A stretch of DNA of 64,000 nucleotides from Streptomyces lydicus (lineage in GTDB: Bacteria > Actinomycetota > Actinomycetes > Streptomycetales > Streptomycetaceae). Shown piece after piece: positions 38,085 through 47,721 of this stretch (positions within the stretch are counted from its first letter, which is position 1; each line of letters starts with the position of its first letter). A program made the position numbers and the translations under genes. The notes beneath the pieces are model-generated. The model was not told where the DNA came from. It ran no database searches and worked only from the letters and a program-made list of their open reading frames with translations. The DNA lies in NCBI RefSeq assembly GCF_004125265.1, contig NZ_RDTE01000003.1, positions 6,014,001-6,078,000 of the forward strand, written 5' to 3'.

Positions 38085-39437
38085 CTAATTCTTCATGCGA
38101 ACGGTTCTCGTCGAGCGCGTCTCGAGAGTCATCTCGTCCGCTTCGGCGACCTTCGCCTTCAGTCGCACAGTACCGGTCGCCGCATCGACGACGTCCACCA
38201 CCTTCGCAAGGAGTTTCGCACTCTCCTCGTTCCCCGAGGCGCCTGCCAGCTGCACCGCACGGCCCAATTTCGCCGTGGCGCCGTCGGTATCACCCGACTT
38301 GCGGGCATCCAGTCCACGCTGGATGAGATATGCCAGTTCCGCCTGTCCTGTGTAGTGCGCGACCTGCGGATTGATCGATGTGGAAGCGGTCACATCGTCC
38401 GTCCACACGGCGCGTACCAGCCCCTGTGCCAGGCGCCGCGGCGGGGTGGCGGACGGGGCGGGGCCGTCCGGCGGGGAGATGATCAACGAGACGCGGCCGG
38501 CCAGCATTTCCTGGCCGACGGCGGCTGCGGGGACCCGCAGGCAGAGGTGGTAGTCACGGGACTCGTCGCCCCAGGAGCCGGTCGGATAGTCCCCCGACCG
38601 CGGGCCGGAATCCCGGCGCCGGCCGGTCAAGTCCGCCACGGCGGGCGCCACTTGCCGGACGAAGACGGTCTCGGCGCCCAGCGGGGTCCACAGCCGCAGG
38701 GCGACATCGGCGATCTCCTTGCCCATCGCCTTCTCCATCAGCCGGGTGAAGTCGGCGGCGAGGTGCGCCGGATCGGCGACGATATCTGCGGTGCCGAGCA
38801 GCGCCGAGGCGATCTCGGTGACCTCCTTGACCTCCCAGTCCGTGCCGACACCGCGGGCGTCGCAGGTGAACGAGCCGGCGCAGGCGTCCAGGGCGGCGCG
38901 CAGCTCCTGCGGCGACTCGTGTTCGTTGCGGCCGTCGGTGAGCAGAACGGCGTGCCGGACACCCACCCCGGCACCCGACAGCAGCCGGCCGGCCAGTCGC
39001 AGCCAGGTCCCGATGGCCGTACCGCCGCCCGCGCTCAGTTTCCGCAGCGCTTCCTTCGCCCGTGCACGGGTCGCCGCACCCGCCACGGCCAGCCGGCCGT
39101 CACCGGGGAAGATCTCGGCGGCCCGGTGTGTTCCGGCCACCACCGCGAAGCCGGCACCGTCGCGCACGGTGTCGATGGCGGCGGCCGTCGCCTCCCGGGC
39201 GCCGCGCATCTTCTCCGGCGGAAGGTCCATCGACCCGGAGCAGTCCACCATGATCACCACTCCGGCGTCCGGCCCGCCGGTGCCCACCGGGCGGACCGGC
39301 CGGCCCCCGGTCGTGCCGCCCCCGGTCGCGGTGACCGTCACGATGGCGTGCACCTCGCGCCCGCCCTCGGGCAGGTAGGGGTTCTGGTACACCTCGGCAC
39401 AGAAGCGCGGCACACGGGACTTGGTGAAGTTGGCCAT
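38085..39437 (-). CDS. VWA-domain protein of the PknG-type cluster
   Basis: A 450-residue protein. The von Willebrand A domain has a complete MIDAS: DCSGSM (near residue 66), a conserved Thr in GGGTAIGTW and LLTDGRNEHES. C-terminal beta and helical parts include YTGQAELAYLIQRGLDARKS, a TPR-like segment that may take partners. No signal peptide or membrane helix. Metal-dependent VWA proteins often scaffold complexes; here it lies between FHA and PP2C genes. Confidence 0.88.
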   Translation of the reverse strand: MANFTKSRVPRFCAEVYQNPYLPEGGREVHAIVTVTATGGGTTGGRPVRPVGTGGPDAGVVIMVDCSGSMDLPPEKMRGAREATAAAIDTVRDGAGFAVVAGTHRAAEIFPGDGRLAVAGAATRARAKEALRKLSAGGGTAIGTWLRLAGRLLSGAGVGVRHAVLLTDGRNEHESPQELRAALDACAGSFTCDARGVGTDWEVKEVTEIASALLGTADIVADPAHLAADFTRLMEKAMGKEIADVALRLWTPLGAETVFVRQVAPAVADLTGRRRDSGPRSGDYPTGSWGDESRDYHLCLRVPAAAVGQEMLAGRVSLIISPPDGPAPSATPPRRLAQGLVRAVWTDDVTASTSINPQVAHYTGQAELAYLIQRGLDARKSGDTDGATAKLGRAVQLAGASGNEESAKLLAKVVDVVDAATGTVRLKAKVAEADEMTLETRSTRTVRMKN

Positions 39438-39471
39438 CCGTTCCGCTCCTTGAGACGCCGTAACCGGTCGA

Positions 39472-39507
39472 TCGGGGCTGTCGGGGCTGTCGGGGCTGTC
39501 GGGGCCG
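39472..39507. repeat. 9-bp tandem repeat upstream of the VWA gene
   Basis: TCGGGGCTG occurs three times in a row, then TCGGGGCCG. It lies 35 nt before the VWA start, in the 220-bp gap after PP2C, possibly in its promoter. Confidence 0.9.
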
Positions 39508-39657
39508 TGCTGCGTCAGGCGGGGTGCGGGGTGCGGGGGCGCACGATTTCGGCCACAGGGCGCGGCGTACCGCGTACGTCGCGCCCTGTGTCGTGCGCCC
39601 CACCGTCATCCGAACCGTGGTCCGGACCGGCATTCCACCGGGGCGGTGGTGAGCCGG

Positions 39658-41154
39658 TCAGGCCGATCCTGCCCGCTCCGCGGGGGCCGGGAACGGCACC
39701 AGCGCCACCGTGACGTTGTCGTGCCCGCCGCCGTCGAGGGCGTGGGTGACCAGCGTGCGGGCGCTCTCCAGCGGCCTGCTGGGTGCGTCGTACGGCAGCA
39801 CCGCGGCCATCTGCTCCGCGGACTCGGCGTAGTTCCACAGCCCGTCGGTGCACACCACCACGACACCGGGTCCGTCCGGCTGGAACGTGGCGGTGTGCGG
39901 CTCGACCTCGTACGCGTCCGCTCCGAGCCAGCCGGTGATGGCGTGCGCCCGCTCGTCGGCGTTCGCCTCGGCCTCGGACATCAGGTTGTTGGCGACCATC
40001 TGGGCGGCCCAGGAGTCGTCCTCGGTGAGCCGGGCGGGCGGAGCCGTACGGTCATCGGGGATCCAGTAGGCCCGGCTGTCGCCGACCCACCCCACGGTCA
40101 GCAGCCCGCCGCCGACCACCGCACCGACGAAGGTGCAGGCCGGGGCGTTCTGCCGGCGATGTTCGTCATGTGCCGAGGAGGGGTCGGGGGCCAGCGCGTC
40201 GACGGCCGAGGAGGCCGCCAGGATGGCCTCGTGCATGGCCTGTTGGGGATGGGTGCCGCGCGGCAGCGACGCCCGCAGCGCCTCGCCGGCGGCCTCGGAC
40301 GCCGCCGTGGACGCCTCGTCCGGGCGGGTCGCCGAGGAGACGCCGTCACAGACCACCGCGACCACGGCGGGGGTGCCGTCGGGGAGCGCGGCGGCGCGGA
40401 GCGCGAAGAAGTCCTCGTTGCGGTGGTGGCGGTGGCCCCGGTCGCTGACCGCCGCGATGCCCGCCAACTCGCTTTCCATGTGGTCGCGTTCACGGGGCTG
40501 GGCGTGCCCGCAGTGCTCGCAGTAGCCGTCCGGGCCCACGGCGCCGGAACGGCAGACGGCACAGCGGGCGGTGCCGTGGGCGGGGGTGCCGGACGGGGCA
40601 CCGGCCGCTGCCGGCCCAGCCGCGGGACCACCGGCAGGCGCGTCGGCGGGTGCGCCCCCTTCCGCGGCCCCCGCCGGTGCACCGGGCTCCGCGCCCGCCG
40701 CGTCGGCGACCGCCTCGTATCCGGCGACGCGCGGGTCGACGGGCGCGGCGGCGTGCGGGTCCACCGGCGGGACCACGGGCGGCGGCGTGTCGGCCACCGG
40801 CGGGCCACCGGCCACCGAGGGCGCATGGCGGGGCAGCGGCGGGGCGTTACCCGGCACCGGTACCGGCGACGGTGCGGGCACCGGCACCGTCCCCGCGTCC
40901 CCGTACGGCAGACGGGCCTGCGGGTCCGGAGGAGGCGGCGGCCCGGCCGCACCGTAGGCGGCCGCAGGACCGGGCGGCGCCGGCGGCTGGGGCGGTACGG
41001 GAGGTACGGCGCCGGCGCCGTGCGCGGGCCGGGCGCCGTACGCCGGCGGCGCGGCGGACGCCGGGAGAGCGGCGCCGCACCGCCCGCAGAAGTTGTCTCC
41101 CGCAGCGCACGGCTCGTCGCAGCCCGGGCACCGGGACGGCTCAGTCACACCCAT
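39658..41154 (-). CDS. PP2C-type Ser/Thr protein phosphatase with zinc ribbons
   Basis: A 498-residue protein. Residues 8-24 (CPGCDEPCAAGDNFCGRC) and a second set CAVC ... CEHCG near 200-217 are zinc ribbons flanking a Pro/Ala linker. The PP2C domain has SDRGHRHHRNEDFF, VAVVCDGVSS, GWVGDSRAYWI and GGGHDNVT with the usual metal Asp residues. It starts 1 nt after the kinase stop. It should reverse phosphorylation by the PknG-like kinase. Confidence 0.9.
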   Translation of the reverse strand: MGVTEPSRCPGCDEPCAAGDNFCGRCGAALPASAAPPAYGARPAHGAGAVPPVPPQPPAPPGPAAAYGAAGPPPPPDPQARLPYGDAGTVPVPAPSPVPVPGNAPPLPRHAPSVAGGPPVADTPPPVVPPVDPHAAAPVDPRVAGYEAVADAAGAEPGAPAGAAEGGAPADAPAGGPAAGPAAAGAPSGTPAHGTARCAVCRSGAVGPDGYCEHCGHAQPRERDHMESELAGIAAVSDRGHRHHRNEDFFALRAAALPDGTPAVVAVVCDGVSSATRPDEASTAASEAAGEALRASLPRGTHPQQAMHEAILAASSAVDALAPDPSSAHDEHRRQNAPACTFVGAVVGGGLLTVGWVGDSRAYWIPDDRTAPPARLTEDDSWAAQMVANNLMSEAEANADERAHAITGWLGADAYEVEPHTATFQPDGPGVVVVCTDGLWNYAESAEQMAAVLPYDAPSRPLESARTLVTHALDGGGHDNVTVALVPFPAPAERAGSA

Positions 41155-41155
41155 G

Positions 41156-43783
41156 TCACACCCACGTCCTGGGGCGGAAGCGGTTGGCCCGTTCCACCAG
41201 TTCGATCCTTTTCTCACCACGCTGCGCCAGCCGCGCGAGCAGGCGGTACGACCGCTCCAGGCCGAACCGCAGACCGCGCTCGTCCAGCGGGCAGCCGAGC
41301 AGCGAAGGCCGCCCGGCCGGGCCCGCCGGAGCGTCCGGCCCGGCACCGTGGCTACCGGAGAGTACCCAGTCCAGGGCGCTGCCCAGTACCTCGGTGGTGA
41401 GTTGTTCCCTTCGTTCGGCGTCCAGACCGAAGCCCGCCAGCGCCTCGACCTGTTCGGCGGCCGCCCGCAGATCCGCCGTCAGCGGATCGCGCGGCGGCCG
41501 CCCCCGCAGCCGGGCGCGGACCGCCGCGATCCGCGCCGCTATGTAGTGGATGGACGCCTCCGGGACGGACTCCAGCGCCCCGACCGCGCCCGTGCGGTCG
41601 CCCGCCGCCAGGTGCACCCGGGCCAGTCCGAACGCCGCGCCGACATAGCTGCGGTCGGTCGCCCACACCAGGCGGTAGTACTCCACGGCGTTGTCCAGCT
41701 GGCCCAGCAGCTCCGCGCAGATCCCCAGCGCCAGCTTCGGCGCCGGCTCGCCGGGGAAGGCGTCGTAGACCGCGTCGAAGGCCAGTGCGGCGCCCTCGCG
41801 GTCACCGGTCGTCAGCGACACCAGGCCGCGGTGCCACACCACCCGCCAGTCCGCGCCCCCGGTGCCGGGCTCGTCGCCGCCGCGCCACGCGGCGGCCCAC
41901 TGCCCGGCGGGCTCCGCCGCCGCGATCTCCTCCAGCGCCCGCTGCGCCCCGGCGCCGTCCCCCGTCTCCAGACGGGCACGCAGCGCACGCAGCCGGACCT
42001 CCAGGGACTCGACCGGCACCGAGCGCAGGGCGCCCAGCAGTTCGGCGGGCGCGGCGGCCGGCAGCCCGGCCAGCAGCCCGGCGTGCGGATCGTCCGGATC
42101 CACCCGAGGCGCCGGCAGGGCCAGGGCGGCGCCGGCGACATCCAGGGGGCGCAGTGCCGGGCCGCCGCCGGCCGGCTGTGCGGGGCGCGCCGCCCCCCGC
42201 GCCCCCCGCGCCCCCCGCGCGCCCAGCGCCCCCCGCGCGCCCAGCAGCGAACTGTCGCCCTCCGCCGCGGCCATCAGCTCCGTGTCGACCACCCGGAGTT
42301 CGGGCCCGAACAGCGGGGACAGCGCGGGCCGCGGCTCACCCGACTGGAGCGCCACCACCTCGCGCAGCACGCCCGTCAGCTGCTCGGCCATCTCCTCCGC
42401 CGAGGCAAACCTGCGCGCCCGGTCCGGGTCCGTGGCGCGCACCAGCAGCCGGTAGAACGACTCGTAGCTGCGGAACACCTCGATGTGGTCCGGATCGGGC
42501 AGGGAGTCCGCGAAGACGTTCGTATAGCCCTGGAAGTCGAAGGTGAGGACGGCGAGGGTGCGGGCGACGGTGTAGAGGTCGGAGGAGACCGACGGGCCCA
42601 GCGCGGCGATCTCCGGTGCCTGATAGCCGATCGTGCCGTAGACCGGGCTGTGGTGGTCGTCCATCCTGCGCACCGCGCCCATGTCGATCAGCCTGAGCCG
42701 GTCGTGCTGCTGGATGGCGTTGTCGACCTTGAAGTCGCAGTAGAGGTAGCCGCGGCGGTGCAGGTGGCCGAGCGCTTCCAGCGCCTCGATGCCGTAGGCA
42801 CAGGCCTGTTCGACCGGCAGCGGGTCGCGCCTGCCCTGGGGCGTGCGCCGGTCGTTGGCGAGCTCCTTGAGCGATTTGCCGCCGACGTACTCCATGACGA
42901 TGTAGCCGTCGAGACTGCCCGTCGCCCGGTCGAGGTGTTCCACGAAGTTGTAGATCCGCACGATGTTGGCGTGCTCGATCTCGGCGAGGAAGCGCCGCTC
43001 GGACATCGCCACCGCCAGCGCCTCCTCGTCGCCGGTGTCCAGCAGCCCCTTGAGCACCACCCACCGGCCGGAGACCGCGTGGTCCGTCGCCAGATAGATC
43101 CAGCCGAGCCCGCCGTGCGCCAGACAGCCCGCGACCTCGTACTGGCCGTGCACCATGTCGCCGGGCCGCAGCTTGGGCACAAAGCTGTACGGGTGGCCGC
43201 ACTTGCCGCAGAAGCCTTCCGTGGTGCCCGGCTGGTCACCGCGCGTCCGGCCCACCGGCGCACCGCAGTCGGTACGGCTGCAGAACCGCTTCCGCTCCGG
43301 CACCTCCGGATGCTCCAGCACCGCCGTACGCGGATCGGGCCGCGGCACCTCCGGCACCGTCACCAGCCCCGCGCCCAGCCGTCCCCGCGCCGCCCCGGAG
43401 GACGCGCCGCTGCCCGCGCCGCGCACCGACACCGCCGCCACACCGCGCTCCGGCACCCTGCCGGACACCGACCGCGAGTGCCGGCCGGGCACCGAGCGCC
43501 GCGAGGGCGAGGAACGGGCGGTGCGTGTGCCGGGGACAGCATCCGTGCCGGGGGCTGGGGCGGGGGAGGGGACCGTCAGCAACGCCCCCGCCGCCTCGCG
43601 GCCCGCCGTGCCGCCGGTGAGCTCCCGGCCCGTCAGGCCCGTGGGCGGCGAGGACAGCAGCCCGTCCGGCGAGACCACCGGCGCCAGCCCGCACAGGTCG
43701 CAGTACAGCTCACCGCCGCCGACATCCTCGTAACTGCCCGCGCACTCCCGTCGCTGGCAGCGCTCGTCGGCCCGCTCCGTCAC
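41156..43783 (-). CDS. pknG: PknG-like Ser/Thr protein kinase (rubredoxin-kinase-TPR)
   Basis: An 875-residue protein. A zinc ribbon (C9, C14, C28, C31) precedes a disordered region; a rubredoxin-like C168-x4-C173 and C192-x2-C195 is followed by the kinase: AHGGLGWIYLA (222-232), Lys245, catalytic D350 in YCDFKVDN, D367 in LIDMGA. The C-terminal half is TPR-like. PknG phosphorylates FHA regulators of 2-oxoglutarate metabolism in relatives. It starts with GTG overlapping the previous gene by 4 nt, and the phosphatase gene follows 1 nt later. Confidence 0.92.
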   Translation of the reverse strand: MTERADERCQRRECAGSYEDVGGGELYCDLCGLAPVVSPDGLLSSPPTGLTGRELTGGTAGREAAGALLTVPSPAPAPGTDAVPGTRTARSSPSRRSVPGRHSRSVSGRVPERGVAAVSVRGAGSGASSGAARGRLGAGLVTVPEVPRPDPRTAVLEHPEVPERKRFCSRTDCGAPVGRTRGDQPGTTEGFCGKCGHPYSFVPKLRPGDMVHGQYEVAGCLAHGGLGWIYLATDHAVSGRWVVLKGLLDTGDEEALAVAMSERRFLAEIEHANIVRIYNFVEHLDRATGSLDGYIVMEYVGGKSLKELANDRRTPQGRRDPLPVEQACAYGIEALEALGHLHRRGYLYCDFKVDNAIQQHDRLRLIDMGAVRRMDDHHSPVYGTIGYQAPEIAALGPSVSSDLYTVARTLAVLTFDFQGYTNVFADSLPDPDHIEVFRSYESFYRLLVRATDPDRARRFASAEEMAEQLTGVLREVVALQSGEPRPALSPLFGPELRVVDTELMAAAEGDSSLLGARGALGARGARGARGAARPAQPAGGGPALRPLDVAGAALALPAPRVDPDDPHAGLLAGLPAAAPAELLGALRSVPVESLEVRLRALRARLETGDGAGAQRALEEIAAAEPAGQWAAAWRGGDEPGTGGADWRVVWHRGLVSLTTGDREGAALAFDAVYDAFPGEPAPKLALGICAELLGQLDNAVEYYRLVWATDRSYVGAAFGLARVHLAAGDRTGAVGALESVPEASIHYIAARIAAVRARLRGRPPRDPLTADLRAAAEQVEALAGFGLDAERREQLTTEVLGSALDWVLSGSHGAGPDAPAGPAGRPSLLGCPLDERGLRFGLERSYRLLARLAQRGEKRIELVERANRFRPRTWV

Positions 43784-45123
43784 ACATCCCCCTTGTCCTC
43801 CCGCTGCGGCGGAACCAGTGCCTCCGCCGCCGCCTGCTGATAGCGCCACACCGCCTGCTCGGCCGCCCGCAGATCACACGGCGCACTCCACAGCATCCGC
43901 CGCGCCAGGTCGTACCGCTCGGTCAGCAGCGGATCCTCCGCCAAACCGTGACGTGCGAGCTTCGCCCGGTACGCGTCCAGCCGGCCGCGCAGCTCGGCCC
44001 GCACCGCCAGCGGCGCGGTCACCGCCGTCAACGACTCGCGGGCCCGCAGGAGTTCGTCCTCCGCCCGCTCCTCCAGACGGTCCAGCAGCGGCGAGAGCCG
44101 GTGCCACTGCGCCCGTCTCCGGTAGCCGGCGGCCGCGGCGAGCTGTTCGTGCAGCGCCGTGGACGGGCCGCTGACCGCCGGCACCTCCGACGCGGCGATC
44201 TTCGCCAGCACCTCGCCCCGGGCCTGCCGCGCCTCGGTCAGCGTGCGGTCCGCCCGCGACAGCACGTCCCGCAGCTGCATCAGCCGCTGCTCCGCGTCCT
44301 GCCGTACGTCCAGCACCGCCGCCACCTCACGCCGGATGTCCTCCAGCGCACGGGCCGCACGGTCGTAGCGCACGGTGTCCGGACGGCCGCCGCCCGGCGC
44401 CGAACTCCCCGTCGACGTCGACACCCAGAACGCCAGCGGATCCGCGATCACCCGCTCCCGCAGCCGCAGCAGCTCGTCCGTGATCCGCTCCAGGTCGTCG
44501 CCCGCCGGGTGCTCACCGGGGCGTACGCCCACCGAGTGCGCCAGGGAACGCGTCCGCTGCAACTCGGCCGACAGCAGGTCTATCCGGGCCGGCAGCGCCG
44601 ACCAGACCGCATCGGCGGCGACGATGACGTCCAGCGACTGCGCGTACAGCCCGTTCATCCGCTCGACGAGCCCGTCCAGAGTGAACCGTTCGCCCCCCGG
44701 GGCCGGGCCGCCCGGTGTACCGTCGCTGGCCGTGGCCGTGGCCGTGCCCGCGGCCGGATCCGGCACCGTCACCGCGTCGCCGTACAGCAGCCCGGTCAGC
44801 TCCGCCAGGTCCTCCGGGGACGGCCGGCGCCGCCGCTCCCGCAGCTCACGCGCCTGCTCCAGCGCCGCCGTATAGGCATCGAACAGCGTCCACAGGAGGG
44901 TGATGGACCGCTCCGCCGCCGCCCAGCGCTCCTTGGTGGTGCCGGCCAGCTCGGCGCCCTCCAGCAGCCGGCGCCCCGCGTGATCCTGCAGGGCGAGCAG
45001 TGACGTCTCGATCGCCTCGTACTCGGCACCGAGCCGCTCCAGGGCGCGGTCCACCTGCTCCCGGTCCTGCACCAGGGCATCGGGCTCCCCCGGAGAACCG
45101 GGGAAGGGCCTGGGGACCCCCAT
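43780..45123 (-). CDS. Coiled-coil protein coupled to pknG, unknown function
   Basis: A 447-residue mostly helical protein. Long charged helices (QVDRALERLGAEYEAIETSL, a central block with RVIADPLAFWVS, and ALEDIRREVAAVLDVRQDAE) look like coiled coils. No signal peptide, membrane segment or catalytic motif. The 4-nt overlap with pknG implies tight co-expression, so it may bridge the membrane sensor and kinase. It starts with ATG after GGAGAGG. Confidence 0.8.
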   Translation of the reverse strand: MGVPRPFPGSPGEPDALVQDREQVDRALERLGAEYEAIETSLLALQDHAGRRLLEGAELAGTTKERWAAAERSITLLWTLFDAYTAALEQARELRERRRRPSPEDLAELTGLLYGDAVTVPDPAAGTATATASDGTPGGPAPGGERFTLDGLVERMNGLYAQSLDVIVAADAVWSALPARIDLLSAELQRTRSLAHSVGVRPGEHPAGDDLERITDELLRLRERVIADPLAFWVSTSTGSSAPGGGRPDTVRYDRAARALEDIRREVAAVLDVRQDAEQRLMQLRDVLSRADRTLTEARQARGEVLAKIAASEVPAVSGPSTALHEQLAAAAGYRRRAQWHRLSPLLDRLEERAEDELLRARESLTAVTAPLAVRAELRGRLDAYRAKLARHGLAEDPLLTERYDLARRMLWSAPCDLRAAEQAVWRYQQAAAEALVPPQREDKGDV

Positions 45124-45271
45124 CGATCACCTCTCCAATACGCGTACGGTGCACGGCGTTTGCCGCGGCCGGGCGGCCGCTGCGGTCTGCTCCTCCCCCC
45201 GACCTCTTCCATAGTGACGGCATCCGGCCCTCCCGGGGCGATCAGTGGCACTACTCCGCTCCTTGGAGCGA

Positions 45272-46297
45272 TCAGTCGCGGTACTCCGGCGCGGGCGGCC
45301 CCGATATGCCCGGCAGATCGGCCTTCAGCCACGTGCGGTACGCCCGCATCCAGGCGCTGTGTCCGCCGCCGCTCCGGTAGTCGTCCAGGACCTTGTTCAC
45401 CCGCCGCACCAGATCGGTGTCGTCCTTGTTCATCGCCACGCCGTACGACTCGTCCGTGAACGGCTTGCCCTTGAGCTCCACCCTCGGGTCCTGCGCCGCC
45501 TGCGCCGCCGCCAGCGCGCTGTCCGTGACCACCGCGTCCGCCTGGCCCAGCTGCAGCCGCACCAGACAGTCGAGTTGGCTGGGCACCGTCAGCACCTGTG
45601 CGCCGTGCGGCTGCGCCCGCAGCGCCGTCTCACCCGTCGAACCCGCCGCCGTGCACACCCGCCGGCCCCGCAGCGAACCGTCGAACGCCTTGATCGCCGA
45701 GTCGATCGGGGCCAGCACCTGCTGCCCCGCCTGGAAGTACGAGGTCGAGAACGCCACCTGCCGCTTGCGGGCGCAGTTGATCGTCATGGTCCGCACCACC
45801 ATGTCCACCGCACGCTTCTGCAGCGCCGGGATCCGCTGGTTGGTCGGCACCGTCTTGAAGACCACATGAGGATGCGGCCCCAGGATGTCCTCGGCGATCG
45901 CCTGTGCCAGATCGATGTCGAAGCCCTCCAGCGTGCCGGTGGACGGATTGCGGTAGCCCCACCGGTAGGTGTTCTGGTCCACGCCGACGACCAGCTGGTC
46001 CCGCTCCTTGATCCGCTTCACCGCCGCACCGTCGTCCGCCGACGGGCGCAGGCTCGCCGCGGCGTCCCGCGCCGTGCACGGCGCGGCGGCAGGTGCGGCC
46101 GGCGCCGCCCCCGGCCCGTACGCCCGGTGGGCCGCAGCGGACGGGGAGACCCGGCCGGGATCGCGCCCGGCCCGCCCGGCGTCGCCGCCCAGCACCGGCA
46201 CCAGCACGGCGGCGACCGCGGCCATCACCCCCATCCCGGACGCGACCGGCGCAAGGACGGCACGCAGATTCACCAGCTCTCCCGCGCGCACCCGCAT
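45272..46297 (-). CDS. glnH: GlnH-like glutamate/aspartate-type solute-binding protein
   Basis: A 341-residue protein. An N-terminal hydrophobic stretch (VLAPVASGMGVMAAVAAVLV) should act as signal or anchor; no lipobox is evident. The rest is a family 3 amino-acid-binding fold: LVVGVDQNTYRWGYRN, GFDIDLAQAIAEDI, VVRTMTINCARKRQVAFSTS, and DAVVTDSALAAA. In mycobacteria GlnH passes the glutamate signal to GlnX and PknG. The ATG follows GAGAGG closely. The 20-nt gap from GlnX supports one operon. Confidence 0.87.
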   Translation of the reverse strand: MRVRAGELVNLRAVLAPVASGMGVMAAVAAVLVPVLGGDAGRAGRDPGRVSPSAAAHRAYGPGAAPAAPAAAPCTARDAAASLRPSADDGAAVKRIKERDQLVVGVDQNTYRWGYRNPSTGTLEGFDIDLAQAIAEDILGPHPHVVFKTVPTNQRIPALQKRAVDMVVRTMTINCARKRQVAFSTSYFQAGQQVLAPIDSAIKAFDGSLRGRRVCTAAGSTGETALRAQPHGAQVLTVPSQLDCLVRLQLGQADAVVTDSALAAAQAAQDPRVELKGKPFTDESYGVAMNKDDTDLVRRVNKVLDDYRSGGGHSAWMRAYRTWLKADLPGISGPPAPEYRD

Positions 46298-46317
46298 GCC
46301 CCTCTCACCAGGTCTCC

Positions 46318-47721
46318 TCACCGGTACTCCGCCAGCCTGCGGCCGATCCCCAGCACCGCGCCCACCGCCGCCGCGGACGCCAGCACCCCGGCCCCCACCG
46401 CGAGCCCGTCCAGCGCCCCGCGCCCGGCGTCCGCCGCCGACCGGAACTCCGCCTGCTCGTGCACCAGCGCCTGCTGCAGCCCGGCGGCCACCCGGTCGAA
46501 GGACTGCCCGGTGGACCCGTCCGTGCCGATCACCTTGGCCAGCGCCTGCGGGTAGTCGCCCTTCTCGTCCGCCGTCCGTGCCTCGCCGTGCCGCGCCCGC
46601 CACTGCCGCAGGCCGGCCAGCGCCGCGCGCACCGGACGCCGCCCCGCCTCGTCGTCGGCCAGCGCCAGCGCCGCCCCCAGCCTGCTCTTCGCCGGCGCGG
46701 CCCCCGGCCCGTCCCCGCCCGCCAGATCCGTCATCCGGGAGCGGAATGCGGCCTCGTAGAAATCCTGCTGGCCGTGGGTCAGCACCGCGCCGCGCGCCAC
46801 CAGCGTCAGATTCTCGTCCCCGCGCGCCTGCAGCGCATCGATCCGCGCCTCGTTGAGCACCCGCAGCGACCGGGCGCCGTGCTCGTACGAACCCGTCAGC
46901 CCCGTACGCGCCACGGTATGCGCCGCCACCAGCCACACCAGCACCACCGCGGACGCCGCCGTCGCCGCCAGCAGGCCCCGGTTGAACACCCGGTTGGTGC
47001 GCCGGTAGTGCCGCCGCTGCGCCCACCCCAGCGCCCCGAGGGCCACCACACCCGCCGTCACCGCGTACCACGGCCGGGCCCCGGCCGCGCCGTAGTCCGC
47101 CGTCAGCCGGTCCGTCTCCGCGTCGTACAACGCCCTTGCGGCCGGGAGGAGCTCGGTGCGCATCTGCTCGTTGGCGTACCGCAGATAGGCGCCGCCCAGC
47201 GGCAGCCCCTGCCGGTTGTTCGCGCGCGCCGTCTCCACCAGCCCCGTATAGCGCGGCAGTCCGCTGTTGAGCTTCGCGATCTGCGCGCCGGTGCCGGCCG
47301 GACCGCTGCTGTGGGCGGCCGCCTTGACCAGCAGCGCGGACGCGGTGGAGATATCGGCGGCATAGCGGTCGCGGGTCGCCCGGCTCTCCTTGGCGCCGGC
47401 CAGGAAACCGGCCGCGGCCGTCGTATCGGCATCCGCCAGCGAGCGGTAGATGCTCGCCGCGTCCGTGGTCAGCGGCTGGCTGCGCTCCACCACGTCGTCC
47501 GCGGCCGCCGCCCGGTCCGCGACCTGCCAGGCCGTGACCGCGCCGGACAGCACCACCAGCAGGGCCAGTACGGCACCGATCACCCGCAGCCGGCCCGGCT
47601 CCGTCGTCGCCGCGGCACGCAGCTCGTCCAGCCCCTCGGCCCAGGCCGTCCTGCGCCCGGCGGCGGGCGGTGGCGCGCCGCCGGCCGACCCACTGGTGGC
47701 CGGCACGCTGGTGCTCGACAC
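46318..47721 (-). CDS. glnX: GlnX-like four-helix membrane sensor
   Basis: A 467-residue protein with four hydrophobic helices: about 47-66 (VIGAVLALLVVLSGAVTAWQ), 220-236 (WYAVTAGVVALGALGWA), 252-272 (LAATAASAVVLVWLVAAHT) and the C-terminal pair end (LAVGAGVLASAAAVGAVLGI). Between helices 1-2 and 3-4 are two helical extracytoplasmic domains, resembling GlnX, which receives the GlnH signal and activates PknG. Being first in the leftward cluster, it shares its 282-bp upstream region with the divergent GntR gene. Confidence 0.86.
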   Translation of the reverse strand: MSSTSVPATSGSAGGAPPPAAGRRTAWAEGLDELRAAATTEPGRLRVIGAVLALLVVLSGAVTAWQVADRAAAADDVVERSQPLTTDAASIYRSLADADTTAAAGFLAGAKESRATRDRYAADISTASALLVKAAAHSSGPAGTGAQIAKLNSGLPRYTGLVETARANNRQGLPLGGAYLRYANEQMRTELLPAARALYDAETDRLTADYGAAGARPWYAVTAGVVALGALGWAQRRHYRRTNRVFNRGLLAATAASAVVLVWLVAAHTVARTGLTGSYEHGARSLRVLNEARIDALQARGDENLTLVARGAVLTHGQQDFYEAAFRSRMTDLAGGDGPGAAPAKSRLGAALALADDEAGRRPVRAALAGLRQWRARHGEARTADEKGDYPQALAKVIGTDGSTGQSFDRVAAGLQQALVHEQAEFRSAADAGRGALDGLAVGAGVLASAAAVGAVLGIGRRLAEYR

